The notes below the pieces were generated by a model. That model worked only from the letters and a program-made list of their open reading frames with translations, did not search any database and had not been told where the DNA came from. Shown here one piece after another: positions 29,573 to 36,859 of a stretch of 64,000 nt of DNA. The translations under genes were made by a program, and so were the position numbers. The stretch is from Acidobacteriota bacterium (GTDB taxonomy: Bacteria; Acidobacteriota; Vicinamibacteria; Vicinamibacterales; Fen-181): positions 1 to 64,000 of the forward strand of contig PMZR01000058.1 of NCBI GenBank assembly GCA_003170135.1, read 5' to 3'. Every line of letters starts with the position of its first letter. Position 1 is the stretch's first letter.

Positions 29573-30336
29573 ATCTGCGCGCGGTGGTCGTGGACGACGA
29601 GCAGCTGGCACGCGAAGACCTGTGCTTCCTGCTCGAGCAGCTCGGCGGAATCGACGTGTTGGGCCAGGCGGGTAACGGCGTGGAAGGGCTCAGCACGATC
29701 GAGACGTTGTCGCCCGACGTCGTGTTCCTCGACGTGCAGATGCCCGGCATGTCGGGCTTCGAAGTGGCGCGCCGGTTGCTCGATGAACAGTCGCCCTGCC
29801 AGATCGTGTTCGTGACCGCCTACGACCAGTACGCGATCGAGGCGTTCGAGGTGAACGCGGTCGATTACCTGCTCAAACCGATCGAGCAGGCACGGCTCGA
29901 ACAGGCGCTGCACCGCGTGGCGCGGCGGATCTCGTCGGACCGCCCGCTGAACGAACACCTGGCGAAGATCCTGCGAATCGTCGGGGAACGGCAGAGCCGC
30001 CGCGATCAGATGGCGGTCAAGGTCGATGACCGCTTCCTGCTCGTCAAGGCCGACGACATCGTCTTTGCATCCCTGACAGGCGATACAATAAATGTCGTGA
30101 CAAACGGCCTGTCGGGGACGTCTAACTATAGGACGCTCGACGAGCTGCAGGCGCGACTCGATCCCGACGTGTTCTGGCGTGTCCATCGATCGCACCTGGT
30201 AAACATCACGAAAATCAAGGAGATAGTCCCCTGGTTCAGCAGGAATTACATCCTCAGGATGAACGATTCGAAGGCAACGGAGATTCCGGTCAGCCGGTCG
30301 CAGACCAAGCGGCTGCGGGATTACCTGAAGCTGTAG
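29569..30336 (+). CDS. LytTR-family response regulator
   Basis: This 255-residue regulator has a receiver domain (acidic pair Asp9/Asp10, phosphoacceptor Asp55 in FLDVQMPGMSG, Thr83, Lys103 in YLLKPIEQ). It ends in a LytTR DNA-binding domain (about 150-255) with FWRVHRSHLVNITKIKEI, the characteristic helix-strand region. It partners the kinase directly upstream, and the ATGA overlap ensures balanced expression. Its targets are unknown. The signal peptidase gene follows closely. Confidence 0.92.
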   Translation: MNLRAVVVDDEQLAREDLCFLLEQLGGIDVLGQAGNGVEGLSTIETLSPDVVFLDVQMPGMSGFEVARRLLDEQSPCQIVFVTAYDQYAIEAFEVNAVDYLLKPIEQARLEQALHRVARRISSDRPLNEHLAKILRIVGERQSRRDQMAVKVDDRFLLVKADDIVFASLTGDTINVVTNGLSGTSNYRTLDELQARLDPDVFWRVHRSHLVNITKIKEIVPWFSRNYILRMNDSKATEIPVSRSQTKRLRDYLKL

Positions 30337-30416
30337 CGCCGCCGGCGGCGGATGTCGCGGCCCAGGACTCCCGGTTCCAACCGCCCGACGAATCGCGATT
30401 CCAGCCCGCGCCTGCG

Positions 30417-31154
30417 TTGCCGTGGGATCCCGCACCGGCCGACCCGGGTGCGCCGTCCGCGTCGTCGTGGGATTCGGTGTCAGCCGAGTTTGGTGCGGCG
30501 TCCGCGTCTTCGTGGGACCCGGCATCAGCCGGATTCGACGGCCAGCCGCCCGTGGCGCATCCGTATCCGGCCGGGCCGCCACCCATCAACCGGGCAGCCG
30601 AACGGGAGCGCAGGCGGCGGAAGCGAGCCGAGCAGATGGCGTTCCTGCGCGACGAGATCTTCGCGTGGTTCAAGACCGTCTTCTCTGCGGCCATCTACGC
30701 GATCATCATCGTCACGTTCGGCTTCCAGGTGGCGCGCGTCGAGGGTCAGAGCATGGCCCCGACGCTGGCGGACCAGGATCGGCTGATCGTGGACAAGTTG
30801 ATCTACCGGTTCGAGTCGCCGCGACGGGGCGACATCGTCATGCTCTACTACCCGGTCAATCCGGAAAAGTCGTTCGTGAAGCGGGTGATCGCCGAAGAGG
30901 GCGACCGGGTGCAGATCATCGACGGCCGCGTCTACGTCAACGACGTACCGATGAACGACGACTACGTGGCGGCGGAGTTCCGGAGCCACGACGACTACGG
31001 ACCGCGGGTCATTGACGAGGGGTATTACTTCGTGATGGGTGACCACCGGAACAACAGTTCCGACAGCCGCCACTGGGGCTTCGTGCCCAAGAAATACATC
31101 ATCGGGAAGGTCCAGGTGCGCTGGTGGCCGCTGCAAAACGCGCGCGTGTTCTGA
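30417..31154 (+). CDS. lepB: Signal peptidase I
   Basis: This type I signal peptidase cleaves Sec/Tat signal peptides at the outer face of the inner membrane. The transmembrane segment is at about 85-105, the catalytic Ser112 in VEGQSMAPTL, the general base Lys155 in KSFVKRVIA, and box E GDHRNNSSDSRHWGFV is present. The N-terminal 70 residues are an unusual Pro/Ala/Ser/Trp-rich cytoplasmic extension with a repeated SASSWDxxSA element. The start is uncertain: TTG at 30417 is used here, the frame stays open back into the response-regulator gene, and an ATG at 30636 would give a minimal enzyme. Confidence 0.9.
   Translation: MPWDPAPADPGAPSASSWDSVSAEFGAASASSWDPASAGFDGQPPVAHPYPAGPPPINRAAERERRRRKRAEQMAFLRDEIFAWFKTVFSAAIYAIIIVTFGFQVARVEGQSMAPTLADQDRLIVDKLIYRFESPRRGDIVMLYYPVNPEKSFVKRVIAEEGDRVQIIDGRVYVNDVPMNDDYVAAEFRSHDDYGPRVIDEGYYFVMGDHRNNSSDSRHWGFVPKKYIIGKVQVRWWPLQNARVF
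30457..30539 (+). repeat. Imperfect 45-bp direct duplication in the lepB 5' coding region
   Basis: Two near-identical copies encode SASSWDSVSAEFG and SASSWDPASAGFD in the N-terminal extension of signal peptidase I. Confidence 0.6.
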
Positions 31155-31204
31155 GGACCTGCCCGTCCGGGAAGCGCCCCTTCGTGCGTTCGAGAAATTC
31201 CGGC

Positions 31205-32176
31205 TCAGTAGCCCGCCGCCTTGTCCACCACGTTGAAGAGCGGGTCGCCACGGTCGTAACGCCGCAGATTGTCGGCGAACATGTCGGTCGCAGCGTCCCA
31301 GTAGCGCTCGAAGAAACCTGAGGTGTGCGGCGTGATGATGACGTTGGGAAGATCCCAGAGCGGACTGCCGGGATCGAGCGGCTCGTGCTCGAAGACGTCG
31401 AGGCCCGCGCCGGCGATGGTGCCCTTCCTCAGTTCCTCGGCGAGCTCCTGCTCGCGCACGAGCTTGCCGCGCGCGATGTTGATGAGAAACGCGCTCGACT
31501 TCATCAGGCGCAGTTCGCGCGACCCGACGAGGCCCGCGGTTTCGGCCGTGAGTGGCGCGGCGACGACCACGTAGTCGCTGGCCGCGAGCAGGTCGTCCAG
31601 TTGGGGCACCCCGTACACCTTGTCGAGGCCGGCAGGCGCGGGCGCGTCCGGGTGCCGGCGAACGGCCGCGACGTGCATCCCGAAGGCCACGCCCAGGTGC
31701 GCGATGGCCGAGCCGATGGCGCCGAGACCGACGATGCCCAGATGGTGGTCGTGCAGGATGCGGACCTGGCCTATCTCCTCTTTCGCGAAGCGATGTTCGA
31801 TCTGCCTCCGCGCGGCCACGTGGAACTGGCGCGACAACGCGATGGCCAGGCCGAACACGTGCTCGGCGATCGGAATCGCGTGCAGGCCGCTGGAGTTGGT
31901 GAGGACGACGTCGCTCTCGCGCAGCTCGCGAAACAGCAGGCGGCCGACGCCGGCGGCCGGGCTGTGCACCCATCGCAGGTGCCGCGCGGCCGCGAACAGC
32001 GCCGGCGTCACCAGCGAACTGAACACCACGTCCGCGCCCTCGATGTCGCTCTGCGCCTCCGCCTCGCTTTCGGCGTTCACGAAGGTGTGATGCGGGAAGA
32101 GATGGCGCAGGCGATCGACCTGCGAATGCGGGATGGTCCACACGGGGTCGCCGGCGACGTAGACGAGGATGTGCAC
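31205..32176 (-). CDS. D-2-hydroxyacid dehydrogenase
   Basis: This 323-residue NAD-dependent D-isomer hydroxyacid dehydrogenase has the nucleotide-binding GIVGLGAIGSAIA at about 145, the catalytic Arg in FLINIARGKLV, Glu in GLDVFEHEPL and His in IITPHTSGFF. The catalytic triad is intact. It would reduce a 2-oxoacid or oxidise its hydroxyacid; the preferred substrate is not predictable. The GTG at 32176 yields the family-typical first strand VHILVYVAG. Weakly linked to moaC upstream across a palindrome. Confidence 0.9.
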   Translation of the reverse strand: MHILVYVAGDPVWTIPHSQVDRLRHLFPHHTFVNAESEAEAQSDIEGADVVFSSLVTPALFAAARHLRWVHSPAAGVGRLLFRELRESDVVLTNSSGLHAIPIAEHVFGLAIALSRQFHVAARRQIEHRFAKEEIGQVRILHDHHLGIVGLGAIGSAIAHLGVAFGMHVAAVRRHPDAPAPAGLDKVYGVPQLDDLLAASDYVVVAAPLTAETAGLVGSRELRLMKSSAFLINIARGKLVREQELAEELRKGTIAGAGLDVFEHEPLDPGSPLWDLPNVIITPHTSGFFERYWDAATDMFADNLRRYDRGDPLFNVVDKAAGY

Positions 32177-32196
32177 GTTTCGCAGTCTGTGTCGTC

Positions 32197-32224
32197 GTAA
32201 GGGCACGACATGTCGTGCCCCTAC
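32197..32224. repeat. Loop-less palindrome around the moaC stop
   Basis: A 10-bp perfect inverted repeat without loop (arm GGGCACGACA, centre between 32210 and 32211) extends imperfectly to 28 bp and contains the moaC stop codon. It resembles dispersed palindromic elements known in several phyla. Without a U-tract on the minus strand it is not a standard terminator. Confidence 0.7.
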
Positions 32225-32754
32225 CGTCTGATTGGCGATGCTTTGTACTCGCCCGACCGTCCGCCGCGCTTCGAGATCAGCCGGATCTCGCCGATCGTCA
32301 TCCCCTTGTCCACCGCCTTGACCATGTCGTAGACGGTCAGCGCGGCCACGCTGACGGCCAGCAACGCTTCCATCTCGACGCCCGTCTGCGCGCTGGTGCG
32401 TGCGGTGGCTTCGATCTCGTACCCGTCGTCCCGGGGCTCGATCCGCACGTCGACGTGCGACAGCGGCAGCGTGTGACAGAGCGGGATCAGATCGGCGGTG
32501 CGCTTGGCGGCCATGATGCCGGCCAGCCGCGCCGCCTGCAGGGGATCGCCTTTCGCGATCCGGCCCGCGCGGATCAGATCGAGCGCCGCCGCGGCAATGC
32601 GGATCCGGCCGCGCGCGGTGGCCTCGCGATCCGTGACGGGTTTTTTCGTCACGTCCACCATGCGAACGCGGCCGCCCGCGTCCACGTGCGAGAGGGCGGA
32701 CTTCGGACTCCGGACCCCGGACTTCGGACCCCGGACTCTTTCTTTAGCCTTCAT
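32221..32754 (-). CDS. moaC: Cyclic pyranopterin monophosphate synthase
   Basis: MoaC converts the GTP-derived intermediate to cPMP in molybdenum cofactor synthesis. The core (from [18 protein letters not shown]) includes [15 protein letters not shown] with the active-site Cys-His and [28 protein letters not shown]. An extra N-terminus of about 20 residues ([17 protein letters not shown]) is encoded by a heptamer repeat array and is not part of the family fold. The start ATG overlaps the rex stop by 11 bp, so the repeat-derived extension is probably translated. No other moa gene is nearby. Confidence 0.93.
   Translation of the reverse strand: MKAKERVRGPKSGVRSPKSALSHVDAGGRVRMVDVTKKPVTDREATARGRIRIAAAALDLIRAGRIAKGDPLQAARLAGIMAAKRTADLIPLCHTLPLSHVDVRIEPRDDGYEIEATARTSAQTGVEMEALLAVSVAALTVYDMVKAVDKGMTIGEIRLISKRGGRSGEYKASPIRR
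32698..32739. repeat. Heptanucleotide tandem array inside the moaC start region
   Basis: Six exact-register units (GGACTTC, GGACTCC, GGACCCC, GGACTTC, GGACCCC, GGACTCT) encode the extra N-terminal residues of MoaC. It is the only array of the set that lies in coding sequence. Confidence 0.88.
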
Positions 32755-33406
32755 TTCCCCGCGCCAGGAAAAAGGAGAGGCTCTCGAGCGAGACCGTCAG
32801 GTCCGCGTTCTTCAGCTTCACGCCGGCCGGCACGCTCAGGCTGCCGGGCGAGAAGTTCAGGATGGCCCGGATGCCGCTGGACACGATGGTGTTGGCCACC
32901 AGCTGCGCGGCGCTCGCCGGCACCGCAATCACCCCGATGCTGATCTTGTTCCGCGTCACCACCCGGCGCAGTTCCTTCACGTCGTGGATGGGGACGCCGC
33001 CGCGCGATCGCTCTCCGACCTTGCCGGCCAGCGTGTCGAACAGCGCGACGATGTTGAAGCCCTCCTGTCGAAAGCCCGGGTAGTCGGCCAGCGCCAGGCC
33101 GAGGTTGCCGGCGCCGACGATCGCCACGTTGATCTGGCGGTCGAGTCCCAGAATGCCGCGCAGATGCCGTCTCAGCTCGGGCACCGAATAGCCGACGCCG
33201 CGCACGCCGAATTCGCCGAAATACGCGAGATCCTTCCGAATCTGGGCGGCGTTCAGGTGGAACTGATGGGCGAGCGCCGACGACGAAATCTTGGGAACGC
33301 CGGTCGAGTCGAGCGCCGACAGGCAGCGCAGGTAGATCGACAGACGGCTGGCGATGAGGTCCGAGACCTGGTCGGTCGCGCTGCGTCGCTTGGCAGATGG
33401 GCTCAC
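32744..33406 (-). CDS. rex: Redox-sensing transcriptional repressor Rex
   Basis: This 220-residue Rex has an N-terminal winged helix ([44 protein letters not shown]) and a Rossmann NAD(H)-binding domain with [16 protein letters not shown], then [11 protein letters not shown]. Rex represses fermentation and respiratory genes until NADH rises. The GTG at 33406 gives the usual N-terminus; in-frame sequence upstream is non-coding. Its promoter at 33419-33448 would give a nearly leaderless mRNA. It is co-directional with moaC. Confidence 0.95.
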   Translation of the reverse strand: MSPSAKRRSATDQVSDLIASRLSIYLRCLSALDSTGVPKISSSALAHQFHLNAAQIRKDLAYFGEFGVRGVGYSVPELRRHLRGILGLDRQINVAIVGAGNLGLALADYPGFRQEGFNIVALFDTLAGKVGERSRGGVPIHDVKELRRVVTRNKISIGVIAVPASAAQLVANTIVSSGIRAILNFSPGSLSVPAGVKLKNADLTVSLESLSFFLARGNEG

Positions 33407-33418
33407 GGGATCGCCCCG

Positions 33419-33448
33419 ATTGTAGGGCGTAGTGGAAAAAACCGTCAA
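33419..33448 (-). promoter_or_regulatory. Promoter of rex (and moaC)
   Basis: On the minus strand TTGACG (33443-33448), 18 bp and TACAAT (33419-33424) form a good sigma-70 promoter whose -10 ends only 12 bases before the rex GTG. No TTGTGA...TCACAA Rex operator was seen in the intergenic region. Confidence 0.7.
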
Positions 33449-33494
33449 GAAGAACCGGTTCGAAACGCGAGATGGCATGCTAACATTTCGCGCC

Positions 33495-35588
33495 ATGAAA
33501 CCAACCACCACCACCCAGGAACAGCGCTTCCAGTCCCTGGTGCCCGACGACTCGACGATGCGCGAGTTCACCGTTCGGGCGCTCGTGCTCGGCCTCATCA
33601 TGTGCGTCATTCTCGGGGCTGCCAATGCGTATCTCGGCCTGCGCGCGGGCATGACGATCGCGGCCACGTACCCGGCCGCCGTCATTGGAATGGCCGTGCT
33701 GCGGCTGATGAAGGGCAGCGTCCTGGAGGAGAACTTCGCCCGGACCGTGGGCTCGATCGGCGAGTCGGTGGCCGCCGGCGCCATCTTCACGATTCCCGCG
33801 TTCGTGGTGCTCGGCTACTTCGATTTCGGTCTGCCTGCGCCGAACCGTCCGGCGGGGATGGCCGTGATCTCCTTGTGGCAGCAGTACGTGCTGTCGTCCG
33901 CGATGATGATCCTCGGCGGCATCCTGGGGATCATGTTCGTGACGGTCCTCCGGCGCGTGATGGTGGAGGATCCGGGCCTGCCGTTCCCCGAGTCGGTCGC
34001 GGCCAGCGAGATCCACAAGGCCGGCCAGCGCGGCGCGGACGCGGCGATGCAGTTGTTCCGGGCGATGGGCGTCGGCGCCCTCATCAAGTTCCTCGACGGC
34101 CTCAACATCTTTCATTCCTCGAACGCGTTCCAGGTGCCGATCGGCGAGGTGGGCAAGAGCATGGTGCGCCTGGGCGGCACCAAGGTAGTGGCGGCCGGCG
34201 GCGTCTCGACCTTCAGCGCGCCCGCGGCGACACCCGTCTACCTGGGCGTTGGGTACATCATCGGCCCGGAACTCGGGGCCCTGAACTTCGCGGGCGGCCT
34301 GCTGGCGTGGGGGCTGTTCGTGCCGCTGCTCGTCTACTTCCTCGGCCCGGCCAACATCGCGCAGTACGGCGGCAACTGGGCGGCGCTGACCGCCGCGCTC
34401 TACCAGAAGATCGTCCGTCCGATCGCCGTGGGCGGCATGCTCGTGGGCGCGTGCTACACGCTGTTCAAGATGCGCAGGAACCTGCTCCTCGGCATCCAGC
34501 GCGGTGTCGCGGACGTGAGGAAGGCCGCCGGGGCCGCCGCTCCGACCCGGCGCACCGAACGCGACCTCTCGTTCAAAGTGGTGGGCCTGGGCATCGCTAC
34601 TCTCGCGGTGCTGATGGTTGCGCTCTACTTCTACTTCACCGACGCCATCGGCGCCGCGCTGCTGGCAGGCATCGTCATCCTCATCACCGGGTTCTTCTTC
34701 GCCGCGGTCTCCGGCAACCTGGTCGGGATCATCGGTTCGTCCAATAACCCGATCTCGGGTCTGACGCTGGCCACCACGCTCGTGGCCGCGATGACGATGG
34801 TGATCGTCGGCATGACGGGGCCGAAAGGGATCATGGCGGCGCTCGCCGTCGCCGCGATCGGCTGCGTGTCGGCGGCGGTGGCCGGCGAGATGCTGCAGGA
34901 CCTGAAAGTCGGGTATATCCTCGGCGGCACGCCGTGGAAGATGCAGATCGGCGACATCATCGGCGTCGTCTTCGCGGGCCTCGTGCTGTTCTGGCCGCTC
35001 TACATGCTCCACACCTCGGACGTGGCGCAGGCGGCAGCCAAGGGTCTGGTCGGTGGCTTCGGCACCGCCAACCTGCCGGCTCCGCAGGCGGGCCTGATGG
35101 CGGCGCTGTCGGCGGGCATCGTCGGCGGCGAGATGGCGTGGCCGCTCATCCTGGTGGGCATCGCGATGGGCATTTCCCTGATCCTGATCAAGGTCCGCTC
35201 CCCGATGCTCTTCTCGGTCGGCATGTACTTGCCGCTCGAGACGACGTTTGCCATCTTCTGCGGCGGCCTCATCCGCGGCGTCGTGGACAGGATGGGCACC
35301 AAGCGGGGATACAACCCGGCGCAGAAGGCGCGCGTCGAGAACGCCGGCGTGCTGGCCGCGTCCGGCCTCATTGCCGGTGAGGCCCTGATGGGCCTGTTCA
35401 TCGCCTTCATCGTCGGCGTCGTCTCGTCGAACAACCAGTTCTGGACGATCCCGGGCCTGAGCGACAACGGGGCCGCGAGCTGGCTTGCGCTGCTCGTCTT
35501 TGCGATCCTCACCGCGTACCTTGTCTTCGTGCCGCTGCGCAAGGCCGGCGCGCCTGACGAGCCCGCGCCGCCGACGGCGGTCATGTAG
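33495..35588 (+). CDS. OPT-family oligopeptide/metal-chelate transporter
   Basis: This roughly 697-residue inner-membrane transporter of the OPT family has at least 14 hydrophobic segments. Conserved pieces include GAANAYLGLRAGMTIAATYP near the N-terminus, SSNNPISGLTLATTL near residue 415 and LPLETTFAIFCGGLIRG near residue 580. The family imports oligopeptides or siderophore/metal chelates with a cation gradient. The ATG at 33495 is preferred; an upstream ATG at 33477 is possible. It is divergent from rex with an 88-bp shared promoter region and is followed by a long inverted repeat. Confidence 0.93.
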   Translation: MKPTTTTQEQRFQSLVPDDSTMREFTVRALVLGLIMCVILGAANAYLGLRAGMTIAATYPAAVIGMAVLRLMKGSVLEENFARTVGSIGESVAAGAIFTIPAFVVLGYFDFGLPAPNRPAGMAVISLWQQYVLSSAMMILGGILGIMFVTVLRRVMVEDPGLPFPESVAASEIHKAGQRGADAAMQLFRAMGVGALIKFLDGLNIFHSSNAFQVPIGEVGKSMVRLGGTKVVAAGGVSTFSAPAATPVYLGVGYIIGPELGALNFAGGLLAWGLFVPLLVYFLGPANIAQYGGNWAALTAALYQKIVRPIAVGGMLVGACYTLFKMRRNLLLGIQRGVADVRKAAGAAAPTRRTERDLSFKVVGLGIATLAVLMVALYFYFTDAIGAALLAGIVILITGFFFAAVSGNLVGIIGSSNNPISGLTLATTLVAAMTMVIVGMTGPKGIMAALAVAAIGCVSAAVAGEMLQDLKVGYILGGTPWKMQIGDIIGVVFAGLVLFWPLYMLHTSDVAQAAAKGLVGGFGTANLPAPQAGLMAALSAGIVGGEMAWPLILVGIAMGISLILIKVRSPMLFSVGMYLPLETTFAIFCGGLIRGVVDRMGTKRGYNPAQKARVENAGVLAASGLIAGEALMGLFIAFIVGVVSSNNQFWTIPGLSDNGAASWLALLVFAILTAYLVFVPLRKAGAPDEPAPPTAVM

Positions 35589-35589
35589 C

Positions 35590-35657
35590 ACCAGGGACCA
35601 GGGACCAGGGACCAGGGACCAAGGACTGGTCCCTGGTCCCTGGTCCTTGGTCCCTGG
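35590..35657. terminator. Long inverted heptamer repeat downstream of the OPT gene
   Basis: ACCAGGG units (five, 35590-35624) run head-to-head into their complement CTGGTCC-type units (35626-35657), forming a hairpin with a roughly 30-bp stem and almost no loop. It is both a member of the 7-bp array set and a plausible transcription stop, although no T-tract follows. Confidence 0.55.
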
Positions 35658-35698
35658 ATTTGCCCCTTGCACGTCTGCCCGGAGCGGCCTACCTTGAA

Positions 35699-36856
35699 AT
35701 GATGCAGGTCTGGCCGCCCGGTTCGTCGCGCGTCACGCTCGCGCTGGCTTGTCTGGTCGCCGCCCTCGCCATCCCGCTTTCTTCACGCGCGCAGACGACA
35801 TCGCTCGCCGCCAATCTTGGCGCGCTGGTGGGCTACCCCAACTTCTACGTCGATCGTCCCGTGATCGTGCGTGGCGTGCTGCACGACGCGAATGGCCGGC
35901 TGTCGCTCGAAGACGCCGACGGACACCGCGTCATCGCCGCGTGGAGACCGCGTGAGCGGCCGGACCAGGCGGTGGACGCGACGGGCGTGCTGTGGGATCT
36001 CGGACGCATGAAGCCGGACGACCCGAGGCTCATCGGCTATGACCTGACCGCGATCGCCGGCGGGAACGGGCAGGACTGGCCGCGGCCGGGAGACCTGTTC
36101 GTGTTCGCGGTCAGCCGGTTCGTTCCCGCCGAGACAAGTCCGGACACGACCATTCGCTCGCTCGTGCTCCAGGGCGCACAGGCTATCGGTCGCCAGGTGA
36201 CCATCGTCGGGCAGTTCCGCGGACGCAACCTGTTCGGCGATTGCCCGCGCTCGCCGGGCGTGAACCGCTGGGAGTTCGTCGTGCGTTCGGGCGACGCCGC
36301 GATCTGGGTGACCGGGATGCAGCCGCGCGGGAAGGACTTCGACTTCGACCCGGACCAGCGCATCGACTCCAACCGCTGGCTCGAGGTGACCGGCACCGTG
36401 CGCGAGAACCGCGGCCTGACCTGGATCGAGGCAACGAAGCTGGGCCTGTCAAAGGCCGCCGCGGCACAACCTGCCGAGACGCCCCAGCCGAAGGTCATCG
36501 CTCCGTTTCCGCCACCGGAAGTCGTCTTCAGCGTTCCCGCCGCGGACGAGACGGATGTGGCGACGACGTCGCCCGTCCGCATCCAGCTTTCACGCGTCAT
36601 CGATCGCGCCTCGCTCGTCAATCACGTCCGCGTGGGATACGTCGCGGCGGCCGGTCAGATGACATCCATCGACTCGATCGTGGAGCTCGAGGAGCGCAAC
36701 GACGCGCCGGGCGGGGCGATTGCCGTCCTGACGATCCGCTTCAAACAGCCGCTCGAACGTTTTCGCACGGTGCGCGTCGAGTTGCTGGAAGGCATCCGCG
36801 CGACCGACGGCCAGCAGATGAAGGGATGGCAGCTGACGTTCACGGTGGGAGGGTAG
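35699..36856 (+). CDS. Exported protein with C-terminal Ig-like (SbsA/Big_5) domain
   Basis: This 385-residue protein has a signal peptide (VTLALACLVAALAIPLSSRAQ). The middle contains OB-like beta-rich segments (VDRPVIVRGVLHD; RQVTIVGQFRGRNLFGDC; RWLEVTGTVRENRG). The C-terminal domain PPPEVVFSVPAADETDVATTSPVRIQLSR... to the end matches bacterial Ig-like SbsA domains. Presumably periplasmic or surface; function unknown. Start 35699 or the adjacent ATG at 35702. Confidence 0.75.
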   Translation: MMQVWPPGSSRVTLALACLVAALAIPLSSRAQTTSLAANLGALVGYPNFYVDRPVIVRGVLHDANGRLSLEDADGHRVIAAWRPRERPDQAVDATGVLWDLGRMKPDDPRLIGYDLTAIAGGNGQDWPRPGDLFVFAVSRFVPAETSPDTTIRSLVLQGAQAIGRQVTIVGQFRGRNLFGDCPRSPGVNRWEFVVRSGDAAIWVTGMQPRGKDFDFDPDQRIDSNRWLEVTGTVRENRGLTWIEATKLGLSKAAAAQPAETPQPKVIAPFPPPEVVFSVPAADETDVATTSPVRIQLSRVIDRASLVNHVRVGYVAAAGQMTSIDSIVELEERNDAPGGAIAVLTIRFKQPLERFRTVRVELLEGIRATDGQQMKGWQLTFTVGG

Positions 36857-36859
36857 GGC

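Noticed and set aside
33480-35672. 730-codon minus-strand frame over the OPT transporter
   Set aside because: His/Arg/Asp-rich antisense of a membrane-protein gene.
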